A stretch of DNA of 64,000 nt, taken from assembly GCF_016107395.1 (NCBI RefSeq), contig NZ_JAAIKO010000001.1, forward strand, positions 62,001-126,000, given 5' to 3'. The notes under the pieces were generated by a model. The model worked only from the letters and a program-made list of their open reading frames with translations, was not told where the DNA came from and ran no database searches. The DNA comes from Streptomyces fildesensis. GTDB lineage: Bacteria > Actinomycetota > Actinomycetes > Streptomycetales > Streptomycetaceae. This document shows, piece after piece, positions 1 to 7,321 of this stretch. Both the position numbers and the translations under genes were made by a program. The number at the start of each line of letters is the position of its first letter. Positions within the stretch are counted from its first letter, which is position 1.

Positions 1-4
1 GGGT

Positions 5-47
5 GTTGGTTCAGACCATTGACAGGATTGGTCCAGACCTGTTTGCT
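5..47 (+). promoter_or_regulatory. Chitinase promoter with two direct dre-like repeats
   Basis: Two copies of TTGGTYCAGACC lie at 6-17 and 28-39, with starts 22 bp apart (about two helical turns). A TTGACA -35 box at 19-24 lies between them, and the second copy falls in the spacer before a weak -10 near 42-47. Paired 12-bp direct repeats overlapping the promoter are known from Streptomyces chitinase genes, where they mediate chitin induction and glucose repression. The second copy in its 16-bp context matches the DasR consensus ACTGGTCTAGACCACT at 12 of 16 positions. DasR binding is inferred. Confidence 0.75.
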
Positions 48-106
48 GCGCCTTGTCATGCGCACTGCGTCATGCGCACTCCTTGAAGCAGAAGGAGCAT
101 CCCCCC

Positions 107-1744
107 GTGCTCACATCCCCCTTCCGCGGCCGGTCGAGATCCGCCATCGCCGGCGCCGCCACCCTCGCCTGCGCCGCCACCCTGGGCGGCCTGGTCGCAC
201 TCGCCCCCTCCGCCACCGCCGGTGAGTTCCTGGCCAACGGCGGTTTCGAGACCGGATCCCTGTCCGGCTGGACCTGCGACGCGAGCGCCAAGGCCGTCAC
301 CGGCCAGGCCAAGAGCGGGAGTTACGCGCTCGCCGGCACCCCCGGCGCGAGCGACACCGCCCAGTGCAAGCAGACCGTCACCGTCGCTCCGAACACCGCC
401 TACACCTTCTCCACCCAGGTCAAGGGCTCGTACGTGTACATCGGCGTCGACGGCGGCACCAGCACCTGGACGCCGGGCACCGGCGGCGCGTACCAGCAGC
501 TGAGCGTCAACTTCACGACCGGCGCGAGCCAGACCAGCGCCACGGTCTATCTGCACGGCTGGTACGGCCAGCCGGTCTACTACGCCGACGACGCCTCGCT
601 CAGCGGTCCTGGCGGGCCGACCACCCCGCCCACGACACCGCCGACCACCCCGCCGACGACGCCCCCCACGACACCGCCGACGACTCCTCCCACCACGCCG
701 CCCACCACCCTGCCGCCCTCCGGCGGACTGCCCACCCACGCGCTGGTCGGCTATCTGCACGCGAGCTTCGCCAACGGCGCGGGCTACACGCGCATGGCCG
801 ACGTTCCCAGCACCTGGAACGTCATCGACCTCGCCTTCGGTGAGCCGACCTCCGTCACCTCCGGGGACATCCGCTTCAACCGCTGCCCCGTGACCGAGTG
901 CGCCGGCGTCGAGTCCGACGCCGAGTTCAAGGCCGCCATCCAGGCCAAGCAGGCCCAGGGCAAGAAGGTCGTCATCTCCATCGGCGGCCAGAACGGCCAG
1001 GTGCAGCTGACCACCGCCGCGGCCCGCGACACCTTCGTCTCCTCGGTGAGCGCGATCATCGACAAGTGGGGGCTCAACGGCCTCGACATCGACTTCGAGG
1101 GCCACTCGCTCTCCCTCAACACCGGCGACACCGACTTCAAGAACCCGACGACGCCGGTCGTGGTGAACCTGATCTCCGCGCTGAAGACCCTCAAGGCCAA
1201 GTACGGCAGCAGCTTCGTCCTGACGATGGCGCCGGAGACCTTCTTCGTCCAGCTCGGCTACCAGTACTACGGCTCGGGCCCTTGGGGCGGCCAGGACCCG
1301 CGCGCGGGTGCCTATCTGCCGGTGATCTACGCGATGCGCGGTGATCTGACCCTGCTGCACGTCCAGGACTACAACTCGGGTTCGATCATGGGCCTGGACA
1401 ACCAGTACCACTCCATGGGCGGCGCGGACTTCCACATCGCCATGACCGACATGCTGCTCACCGGCTTCCCCGTCGCGGGCAACACCGCCAACATGTTCCC
1501 GCCGCTGGCGCCCTCCCAGATCGCCATCGGCCTGCCCGCGAGCACCAACGCCGGCAACGGCTACACCGCACCCGCCGAGGTGAACAAGGCGCTGGACTGC
1601 CTGACCAAGAAGACGAACTGCGGCAGCTACACCACCCACGGCACCTGGCCCGCGCTGCGCGGCCTGATGACCTGGTCGGTGAACTGGGACAAATACAGCA
1701 ACTGGGAGTTCTCCAACAATTTCCGGTCGTACTTCGGAAGCTGA
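107..1744 (+). CDS. Secreted family 18 chitinase with N-terminal carbohydrate-binding module
   Basis: Extracellular chitinase, 545 aa. A signal peptide covers about residues 1-38, with Arg-rich start and an Ala/Leu core. A CBM4/9/16-like beta-sandwich follows (about 40-168), opening with the NGGFETGSLSGW motif. Next comes a PTTP-repeat linker (about 171-203), then a GH18 barrel to the C-terminus. The GH18 signature is visible as GLDIDFE, with D327, D329 and catalytic E331. The chosen start is GTG at 107, behind GAAGGAG at 91-97; the frame is open further upstream but without a better ribosome site. It cleaves chitin to oligomers, the ligands of the DasABC importer encoded at the other end of the window. 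The promoter repeats support chitin/DasR control. A strong hairpin terminator follows. Confidence 0.93.
   Translation: MLTSPFRGRSRSAIAGAATLACAATLGGLVALAPSATAGEFLANGGFETGSLSGWTCDASAKAVTGQAKSGSYALAGTPGASDTAQCKQTVTVAPNTAYTFSTQVKGSYVYIGVDGGTSTWTPGTGGAYQQLSVNFTTGASQTSATVYLHGWYGQPVYYADDASLSGPGGPTTPPTTPPTTPPTTPPTTPPTTPPTTPPTTLPPSGGLPTHALVGYLHASFANGAGYTRMADVPSTWNVIDLAFGEPTSVTSGDIRFNRCPVTECAGVESDAEFKAAIQAKQAQGKKVVISIGGQNGQVQLTTAAARDTFVSSVSAIIDKWGLNGLDIDFEGHSLSLNTGDTDFKNPTTPVVVNLISALKTLKAKYGSSFVLTMAPETFFVQLGYQYYGSGPWGGQDPRAGAYLPVIYAMRGDLTLLHVQDYNSGSIMGLDNQYHSMGGADFHIAMTDMLLTGFPVAGNTANMFPPLAPSQIAIGLPASTNAGNGYTAPAEVNKALDCLTKKTNCGSYTTHGTWPALRGLMTWSVNWDKYSNWEFSNNFRSYFGS
617..712 (+). repeat. PTTP-repeat linker coding sequence in the chitinase
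   Basis: Eight near-identical 12-bp units encode seven PTTP repeats and a final PTTL. They form a flexible, probably O-glycosylated spacer between the binding module and the GH18 domain. It is a coding low-complexity repeat, liable to length variation between strains. Confidence 0.9.
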
Positions 1745-1776
1745 GATCAATCCGTAGCAACCAGAAGTAACCCCGC

Positions 1777-1814
1777 ACCGCCCCCGGCCGGACTGGATTC
1801 CGGCCGGGGGCGGT
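1777..1814 (+). terminator. Rho-independent-type hairpin after the chitinase gene
   Basis: A perfect 15-bp inverted repeat (1777-1791 with 1800-1814) encloses an 8-base loop. It lies 32 bp after the chitinase stop and before the next gene. There is no long U tract, as is usual in Streptomyces. Confidence 0.85.
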
Positions 1815-1859
1815 CGTAGTCTCCCTCGACAGGTCCAGGCCGGAGGGGGCACGTACGCC

Positions 1860-3098
1860 ATGTCGGAGCAGCCCGCCGGGATGTCGCGCCGGGCTCTGCT
1901 GACGGTGTCCTTCGGCGGTGCCGCGATGGCGAGCGCGGCCGGGATCGCCTGGCTGCGCAACGCCCCCGGCGGACACCGCAGCGATGTCGGCGCCGCCGGG
2001 CCCTCCCCCTCCGGCAGCCGGTCCTCGCAGCCCCATCCCAGGGGATCCCGCCCGCCCGGCAGCGCGCCGCCCCCGTTGTGGACGTACGACGGCCCCGAGC
2101 TGGTGGACGTCGCGCCGGTGGCGGTGAGCGGCACCCTCCTCGTCCTCAAGGGCTACGACGGTCTGATCGGCCTCGACACCCGCACCGGGAAACCGCTGTG
2201 GACCGCCGGCGGCTTCGAACCCGACGGCTCGCCGGTGCCGACCGGTGACGGTCTGCTGGCGGACGTGGCCTACACCGTCGGCGCCGCGGCCCCGCGCGCG
2301 GTCGACCCGGCTGCCAAGGGCCGGGTCCGCTGGACCCTGGAGCCCGCGGCCGGTCTGCGGTTCGCCCAGGACGCGCTGCTGGCCTCCGACGGCGGCGCGC
2401 TGTATCTGACGGCGTCCCAGGGCAGCCCGCTCGACGACGACTACGCGGCGCTACTGCTCGCCTACGACCTCAAGGACCGCCGCGAACTGTGGCGGACGAC
2501 CGCCGGACACATCCCCTCCGAGGCACCGGCTGCGGTGCTGCCGGGCGACCGGCTGCTGTACTGCGACGGCGACGCCCTGACCTCCCTCGACCGGCGGACC
2601 GGCGAACGGCAGTGGACGCGTGCCCTGCAGGGAACCGGCAACGGCCGCCCGGCGGTCGCCGGTCCGCGCGCCTACGTGGCGGGCGGCGGGATCACCGCGG
2701 TCGCGCTGGACGACGGCACCGTCGCCTGGCACCACACTCCTCGCGACCGGACCTACAGCGATCCGGTGATCGCCGACGGCGTCCTGTACGCCACCGGATC
2801 CGCCGCCGGCGTCCTCGCCCTCGACGCCCGCACCGGCGGCACGCTGTGGGAGAGCGGCCCCGCGATACCGCTGGGCACGCAGTGCGCGCCGGTGGTGCAC
2901 GGCGGGGTGCTGCACGCACCCACCGCAGGCGGCCGGCCGTGCGTCGCGGCGTTCCACCTCCGCACCCGTAAGGCGGTATGGAGCTATCGGGTTCCGGGAG
3001 CGGGGACCGGCGCCGCCGCGGGCATACGCCTCGCCGCCCGGGGTAGCGTCCTGTTCGTCCAGAACGGAAACACGGTGACGGCCCTGCCGTTGGGCTGA
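1860..3098 (+). CDS. Exported PQQ-like beta-propeller repeat protein
   Basis: 412 aa. The N-terminus carries a Tat-type twin-Arg signal (SRRALLTVSFGGAAM) followed by a Pro/Ser/Gly-rich spacer to about residue 70. The rest is a beta-propeller made of PQQ-binding-like blades, seen as recurring LD-RTG---W units (GLDTRTGKPLW, SLDRRTGERQW, ALDARTGGTLW). Family members include BamB-like and quinoprotein-like domains. No dehydrogenase-specific catalytic or disulfide motif is evident, so this is probably a non-enzymatic, extracytoplasmic scaffold or sensor protein. ATG start with an upstream purine-rich GGAGGGGGC. It stands alone after a terminator. Confidence 0.8.
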   Translation: MSEQPAGMSRRALLTVSFGGAAMASAAGIAWLRNAPGGHRSDVGAAGPSPSGSRSSQPHPRGSRPPGSAPPPLWTYDGPELVDVAPVAVSGTLLVLKGYDGLIGLDTRTGKPLWTAGGFEPDGSPVPTGDGLLADVAYTVGAAAPRAVDPAAKGRVRWTLEPAAGLRFAQDALLASDGGALYLTASQGSPLDDDYAALLLAYDLKDRRELWRTTAGHIPSEAPAAVLPGDRLLYCDGDALTSLDRRTGERQWTRALQGTGNGRPAVAGPRAYVAGGGITAVALDDGTVAWHHTPRDRTYSDPVIADGVLYATGSAAGVLALDARTGGTLWESGPAIPLGTQCAPVVHGGVLHAPTAGGRPCVAAFHLRTRKAVWSYRVPGAGTGAAAGIRLAARGSVLFVQNGNTVTALPLG

Positions 3099-3157
3099 GC
3101 AGGTGAGGGGAAGGCACCACGGGGGTGACCGGATTGAGCGGAATCGCCTATTCCCAC

Positions 3158-3173
3158 TGTCGAAGATACGACA
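3158..3173. promoter_or_regulatory. Dyad TGTCG-N6-CGACA upstream of the NlpC/P60 gene
   Basis: A 5-bp perfect inverted repeat with a 6-base spacer, 60 bp before the peptidase start and inside the only AT-richer patch of this intergenic gap. It could be an operator. No known regulator consensus is assigned. Confidence 0.35.
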
Positions 3174-3232
3174 ATCCGTGACAGGATCTTGGCGCAGCAG
3201 GTGATCACCTCTGTGCAACCGAAGGTGAGGGG

Positions 3233-4390
3233 ATGTCAGTGGCCCGACGGAACCGTGGGTGGATCCAAAGAGCGGTGATATGCGGTGCGCTCCTCGCGGC
3301 CGCCGCCCTCTCGCTCCCCGCCCAGCAGGCGGCCGCCGCGCCCCATGACCCCCCGTCACAGCCGCTGCCCCAGCTGCTGACCCAGCTCCAGACGCTGTAT
3401 CTGCAGACCGAGCAGGCGACCGAGGCCTTCAACAAGGCGAAGGAAGCCGCCGCCAAGCAGCGGGCCACGGCCGTTCTGCTGGACAAGCAGCTGGCCGACC
3501 AGCGGGTCGCGGTCGCCGAGGCCCGCGACCAGATCGGGATGCTCGCCCGCCGGCAGTACCAGGACGGCGGGGTCTCGCCGTACCTCAACCTCCTGGTCGG
3601 CGACGACCCGCAGCAGCTCTTCTCGCAGAAGCACCTACTGCAGCGGGCCGCCGGGAGCGAGGCCGACATCCTGGAGCAGCTGAAGACCGGTGAGGCGCGG
3701 ATCGCGGTGCTGAACGCGGGCGCCCAGACGGCGCTCGGCCAGGCGCAGCTGCTGCAGACCCAGCAGGGCGCCGCGAAGGTCCAGGTCGAGGAGCACCTCA
3801 AGCGCGTCGAGACCATCATCGCGGGTCTGACAGGTGTTCAGCTCGACGAGCTCCAGAAGCTCGAGGAGCAGGGCATCAATCAGGCCCAGAGCGACTTCCT
3901 GGACTCCAAGGCCCTCGGCGCGGGCAGCCGGACGCCGTCCGAGGCGGGCAACCGCGCGGTCGGCTACGCGTTCCTGCAGCTCAGCAAGCCGTATGTCTGG
4001 GGCGCCGAAGGACCGGACGCGTACGACTGCTCCGGCCTCACCTCGCAGGCCTGGCTGCACGCCGGGAAGGCGATCCCGCGCACCAGCCAGGAGCAGTGGG
4101 CGCAGCTGCCCAAGGTTCCGTTGAGCCTGCTGCGCCCCGGCGACCTCGTCGTCTACTTCCCGGGCGCCACGCATGTCGCCATCTACATCGGCGACGGTCT
4201 CGTCATCCAGGCGCCGCGGCCCGGCTCCGTCGTGAAGGTCTCGCCCATCGCCGCCAACCCGATCCTGGGAGCGGTCCGGCCCGACTCGGCACAGGGCCCG
4301 ATGAAGAACTACGTCCCGCCGGCCGTCCCCAAGGCGGACGCCAGGACGCCGATCGACGGTGGCTCCGACCAGGGCAACAACGTCGGCTAG
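3233..4390 (+). CDS. Secreted NlpC/P60 family peptidoglycan endopeptidase
   Basis: 385 aa. A signal peptide spans residues 1-35 (hydrophobic core, AQQAAAAP cleavage region). A long helical coiled-coil region follows (about 40-225, rich in Gln/Lys/Glu/Ala), then a C-terminal NlpC/P60 (C40) domain from about 240. The catalytic Cys is C266 in YDCSGL and the His is H314 in THVAIYIG, so the domain looks active. The coiled-coil plus NlpC/P60 layout is that of the RipA/CwlO-type D,L-endopeptidases that cut stem peptides. In those enzymes the helical part restrains activity until a membrane regulator engages it. ATG start preceded by GAAGGTGAGGGG. Followed by two nested hairpin structures. Confidence 0.9.
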   Translation: MSVARRNRGWIQRAVICGALLAAAALSLPAQQAAAAPHDPPSQPLPQLLTQLQTLYLQTEQATEAFNKAKEAAAKQRATAVLLDKQLADQRVAVAEARDQIGMLARRQYQDGGVSPYLNLLVGDDPQQLFSQKHLLQRAAGSEADILEQLKTGEARIAVLNAGAQTALGQAQLLQTQQGAAKVQVEEHLKRVETIIAGLTGVQLDELQKLEEQGINQAQSDFLDSKALGAGSRTPSEAGNRAVGYAFLQLSKPYVWGAEGPDAYDCSGLTSQAWLHAGKAIPRTSQEQWAQLPKVPLSLLRPGDLVVYFPGATHVAIYIGDGLVIQAPRPGSVVKVSPIAANPILGAVRPDSAQGPMKNYVPPAVPKADARTPIDGGSDQGNNVG

Positions 4391-4392
4391 GG

Positions 4393-4510
4393 GTGTTTCG
4401 AGAGTCCCGCCTGGCCCTCCGGGCGAACGGCGCTACTTTCGAAACACGCCCTGGCGGTACCGGGAAACTCCGGGGCCGGGCGGGCTCGTGTCGCGAGCCC
4501 GCCCGGCCCC
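4393..4510. terminator. Tandem hairpins between convergent genes
   Basis: The first inverted repeat, GTGTTTCGA (4393-4401) with TCGAAACAC (4439-4447), encloses 37 bases. It is followed by a perfect 17-bp stem (4472-4488 with 4494-4510) around a 5-base loop. The second stem ends 6 bp short of the stop of the minus-strand flavoprotein gene, so it can terminate both convergent transcripts. Confidence 0.85.
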
Positions 4511-4516
4511 GCCGTG

Positions 4517-5779
4517 TTACGCGCCCTGTGCGGGCTGCGCGGTCCGACCGGCCTGGACCTCGCCGAGGTAGGCCGCGGCCAGCTCCGGGTCGAAGAGCCA
4601 CTGCCCGTAGTCGGCCGGGTCGTTGAACCCGTTGGCGAAGCGGTCCGCGACGGGCTGCAGCTCGCCCGCGGCGCCGATCACCTGGAGAACGTGCTCGGGC
4701 GGCGGCGCGAGCATCGCGTTCGTCCACTGGGTGACGGGCTCGGCGATCCGCCAGTACCGGTCGAAGGCAGACTGCATCCACGCGCCGTCGAAGGGCTGGT
4801 CGCCGCGCTCGGTGATGCTCTCCAGGTAGGACGCGGCACACTTGGCAGCGCTGTTGGAGCCCTGTCCGGTGATGGGGTCGTTCGCGACGACGACATCGGC
4901 GACGCCGAGGACGAGACCGCCCGACGGCAGTTCGGCGACGCCCTGCCGGACCGTGGGCGCGTACCGGCCGGCGAGGGTGCCGTTCGCATCGGTGAGTTCC
5001 ACCGAGCGGGTCCGGTCGTACTCCCACGGGGTGAACTGCCGCATCAGGTCGAGGGTGAGGCGCAGTTGCTCCTCGGGGTCCTTGACGCCCTGGAAGACGT
5101 CCAGCGGACCGCCGGGGATGCCCTCCCAGAAGAGGATGTCGGCGGGGCCCGAGGTGGTGAGGGTCGGGATCACGATCAGCTCGCCGATGCCCGGCACCAG
5201 ATTGACGTTGACCGCGAGCCGGCCGTCGCTCCCGGGGCGCGGTGCGAGGCCGTGCACGTACGACACGGCCAGGGAGCGCTGCGGGGCCTCGTAGGGCGAA
5301 CGGGACGCGTCGCGGCGGAACATGGAGACCAGCTCGCCCTTGCCCGCGGCGACCAGCACCAGGTCGTAGGCGCGCGAGAAGTAGTCGAGGTCGGAGACCG
5401 CGACGCCGTGGATGACGAGCTTGCCGCCGCGCTCGGCGAAGGTCTCCATCCAGCCGGCCATCTTCACCCGCTGGTCGACGGACTGCGCGTAGCCGTCCAG
5501 CCGGCCCACCCAGTCGATGGGGCGCGACGCGTCCGGGGCCGCGACCGAGACACCGAGACCCTCGATGCGCGGGGTCTGCTCCTCCCAGAAGTTGATGCCG
5601 AGATCGCGCTCGTGCTGCAGCGCGGTGTCGAACATGCACTGCGTGGACATCACCCGGCCGTCGCGTATCTCGTCGGCCGTGCGGTTGGACATGAGGGTGA
5701 CTTCATAGCCACGGCCCTGCAGACCCAGGGCCAGTTGGAGCCCGGCCTGACCGGCTCCGACGATGAGTATCTTGCGCAT
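4517..5779 (-). CDS. Styrene/indole monooxygenase-like FAD protein
   Basis: 420 aa. A Rossmann FAD-binding site is at the extreme N-terminus (ILIVGAGQAGLQLALGL, GxGxxG). The rest resembles the single-component FAD oxygenase subunit StyA/IndA, which epoxidises styrene or indole with FADH2 supplied by a separate reductase. No reductase gene lies nearby, and the substrate is unknown. It follows the conservon GTPase by 42 bp on the same strand and is likely cotranscribed. Conservons often carry an oxygenase (commonly a P450) as an extra gene, and this enzyme would occupy that place. ATG start. Confidence 0.8.
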   Translation of the reverse strand: MRKILIVGAGQAGLQLALGLQGRGYEVTLMSNRTADEIRDGRVMSTQCMFDTALQHERDLGINFWEEQTPRIEGLGVSVAAPDASRPIDWVGRLDGYAQSVDQRVKMAGWMETFAERGGKLVIHGVAVSDLDYFSRAYDLVLVAAGKGELVSMFRRDASRSPYEAPQRSLAVSYVHGLAPRPGSDGRLAVNVNLVPGIGELIVIPTLTTSGPADILFWEGIPGGPLDVFQGVKDPEEQLRLTLDLMRQFTPWEYDRTRSVELTDANGTLAGRYAPTVRQGVAELPSGGLVLGVADVVVANDPITGQGSNSAAKCAASYLESITERGDQPFDGAWMQSAFDRYWRIAEPVTQWTNAMLAPPPEHVLQVIGAAGELQPVADRFANGFNDPADYGQWLFDPELAAAYLGEVQAGRTAQPAQGA

Positions 5780-5821
5780 GATGAAGGTCCGGCTTTCGTG
5801 AAAAATTCGGGAACGGATCGC

Positions 5822-6430
5822 TCAGAGCGGCTGTTCGGCCAGTGCGTGCGCCACCAGGGCCATGAGTGCCTCCACTACCGAATACCGCTTCCGGGCGTCG
5901 CAGATCAACACCGGTATGTGCGGCGGTACGGCGAGCGCCTCGCGGACGTCCTGCTCGGTGTACTCCGGAGTGCCCTCGAACTGGTTGACCGCCACCGTGT
6001 ACGGCAGTCCGCAGCCCTCGAAGTAGTCGAGCGCCGGGAAGCACTCGGCCAGCCGCCGGGTGTCCGCCAGCACGATCGCGCCGATCGCGCCGCGCACCAG
6101 GTCGTCCCACATGAACCAGAAGCGCTGCTGACCGGGCGTGCCGAAGACGTACAGCACGAGGTCCTGGTCCAGGGTGATCCGGCCGAAGTCCATCGCGACG
6201 GTGGTCGTCGTCTTGTCCGGGGTCGAGCCGAGGTCGTCCACGGACTCGCTGGCCCGCGTCATCACCGCCTCGGTGGTGAGCGGCGTGATCTCGGAGATCG
6301 AGCCGACGAACGTCGTCTTGCCCACGCCGAAGCCGCCCGCGACCACGATCTTGGTGGAGACCGGCGCGCGCCCGCGCTCCGTCTGCCACTCCTGCGTGCC
6401 GCCGGTCTCCTCAAAGCCTGCGAAGTCCAC
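5822..6430 (-). CDS. Conservon Ras-like GTPase (CvnD type)
   Basis: 202 aa small GTPase of the bacterial MglA/CvnD-like class. G1 P-loop GGFGVGKTT at about residues 32-40, G3-like FGTPGQQRF, and G4-like NQFE in place of NKxD. GTG start overlapping the end of the DUF742 gene by 20 bp, so translation is probably coupled. In the founding S. coelicolor conservon, the D protein associates with the kinase-like A, roadblock B and DUF742 C proteins as a membrane-associated switch, compared to eukaryotic G-protein systems. A downstream flavoprotein is the likely effector or partner gene. Confidence 0.92.
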   Translation of the reverse strand: MDFAGFEETGGTQEWQTERGRAPVSTKIVVAGGFGVGKTTFVGSISEITPLTTEAVMTRASESVDDLGSTPDKTTTTVAMDFGRITLDQDLVLYVFGTPGQQRFWFMWDDLVRGAIGAIVLADTRRLAECFPALDYFEGCGLPYTVAVNQFEGTPEYTEQDVREALAVPPHIPVLICDARKRYSVVEALMALVAHALAEQPL

Positions 6431-6806
6431 CGAGCACCCTTTCCAACAGCGCGCGATCCGGGCTGCCGGGGCCGTGCCCGGTGCCGTAGACGCGGATCCT
6501 CCCCTGATCAGCCAGGTCGCTGAGCAGTACGCGGACGACGCCGAGCGGCATCCGCAGCAGTGCCGAGATCTCGGCCACCGACCGCATTCTGCGGCACAAC
6601 TCCACGATCGCGCGCATCTCCGGCATCACCCGCTCGGCCCAGCGGCCGGCGGTCAGCACGAAATTCGGCTCCTGGCCGTCGATGCTCGCCACGAAGGTCT
6701 CGACGAACAGCACATGGCCGAAGCGAGTGCGTCCACCGGTCAGGGCGTACGGGCGGACCCGGGCCGTGCGGCGGTCGAGGCCGCGCTGGGGCAAGGACAT
6801 GGACAT
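6411..6806 (-). CDS. Conservon DUF742 protein (CvnC type)
   Basis: 131 aa. DUF742 family; the C-terminal half looks like a winged helix (VAEISALLRMPLGVVRVLLSDLADQ), a known feature of the family. The start is the ATG that overlaps the roadblock gene stop in a TGATG junction. The frame is open further upstream but only as an antisense-like, Arg-rich extension. It sits third in the four-gene conservon, and its exact biochemical role is not established. Confidence 0.92.
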   Translation of the reverse strand: MSMSLPQRGLDRRTARVRPYALTGGRTRFGHVLFVETFVASIDGQEPNFVLTAGRWAERVMPEMRAIVELCRRMRSVAEISALLRMPLGVVRVLLSDLADQGRIRVYGTGHGPGSPDRALLERVLGGLRRL

Positions 6807-7321
6807 CAGCGACCGCCCCCGCTCTCGGCGCCGGCGGCTTCCTGGGACCGGCGCAACTCGTTGCGGAGCTGGGGCGTCAGCACGTGGCCGGCCCGGCCGA
6901 CGAACAGGGCCATGTGGTACCCCACGACGCTCATGTCGCAGTCGGCGGAGGCGTGGACGCCGAGCAGCGACCCGTCGCTGATCGACATCACGAAGAGACT
7001 GCCCTCGTCCATGGCGACCGCGGTCTGCCGGACCCGGCCGCCGTCCATCAGGCGCGCCGCGCCGTCGGTCAGCGAGGCAAGGCCGGAGACGACCGTGGCC
7101 AGGTCCGCACGGGCGTCCGCGGGGCCGGCCGGCGGCTGCTGCCCGCCGGGTTCCGCCGCGGCCGCCGGATCCGGGTCGGAGTTGATCAGCAGCAGTCCGT
7201 CGGAGGAGACCACGGCGACCGAGTGGACACCCGGCACCTCCTCGACGAAGTTGCTCAGCAACCACCGCAGATTCCGGGCTTCATGGCTCAGGTCCTTCGT
7301 GTCCGTACTCGCCGCGTTCAA
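6806..7321 (-). CDS. Conservon roadblock/LC7 protein (CvnB type)
   Basis: 171 aa roadblock/LC7 (longin-like) domain protein. It has the typical LSNFVEEVPGVHSVAVVSSDGLLL strand-helix start and DGSLLGVHASADCDMSVVGY towards the C-terminus. An Ala/Pro/Gly-rich insertion lies at about residues 52-70. Roadblock proteins bind small GTPases and are thought to act on the CvnD partner. ATG start overlapping the kinase gene stop by 4 bp. The C-terminal tail is charged and probably disordered. Confidence 0.92.
   Translation of the reverse strand: MNAASTDTKDLSHEARNLRWLLSNFVEEVPGVHSVAVVSSDGLLLINSDPDPAAAAEPGGQQPPAGPADARADLATVVSGLASLTDGAARLMDGGRVRQTAVAMDEGSLFVMSISDGSLLGVHASADCDMSVVGYHMALFVGRAGHVLTPQLRNELRRSQEAAGAESGGGR

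Noticed and set aside
617..712. Short tandem repeats resembling a CRISPR-like array
   Set aside because: Twelve-bp units in frame encode a PTTP linker; there are no spacers.
56..2149. Long minus-strand frame across the chitinase and the propeller protein
   Set aside because: It spans two real genes and a terminator, and its composition is that of an antisense shadow.
3099..3232. Possible c-di-AMP (ydaO-type) riboswitch before the NlpC/P60 gene
   Set aside because: Such switches precede many cell-wall hydrolase genes in actinobacteria, but the conserved core elements could not be found, and only a short dyad is present.
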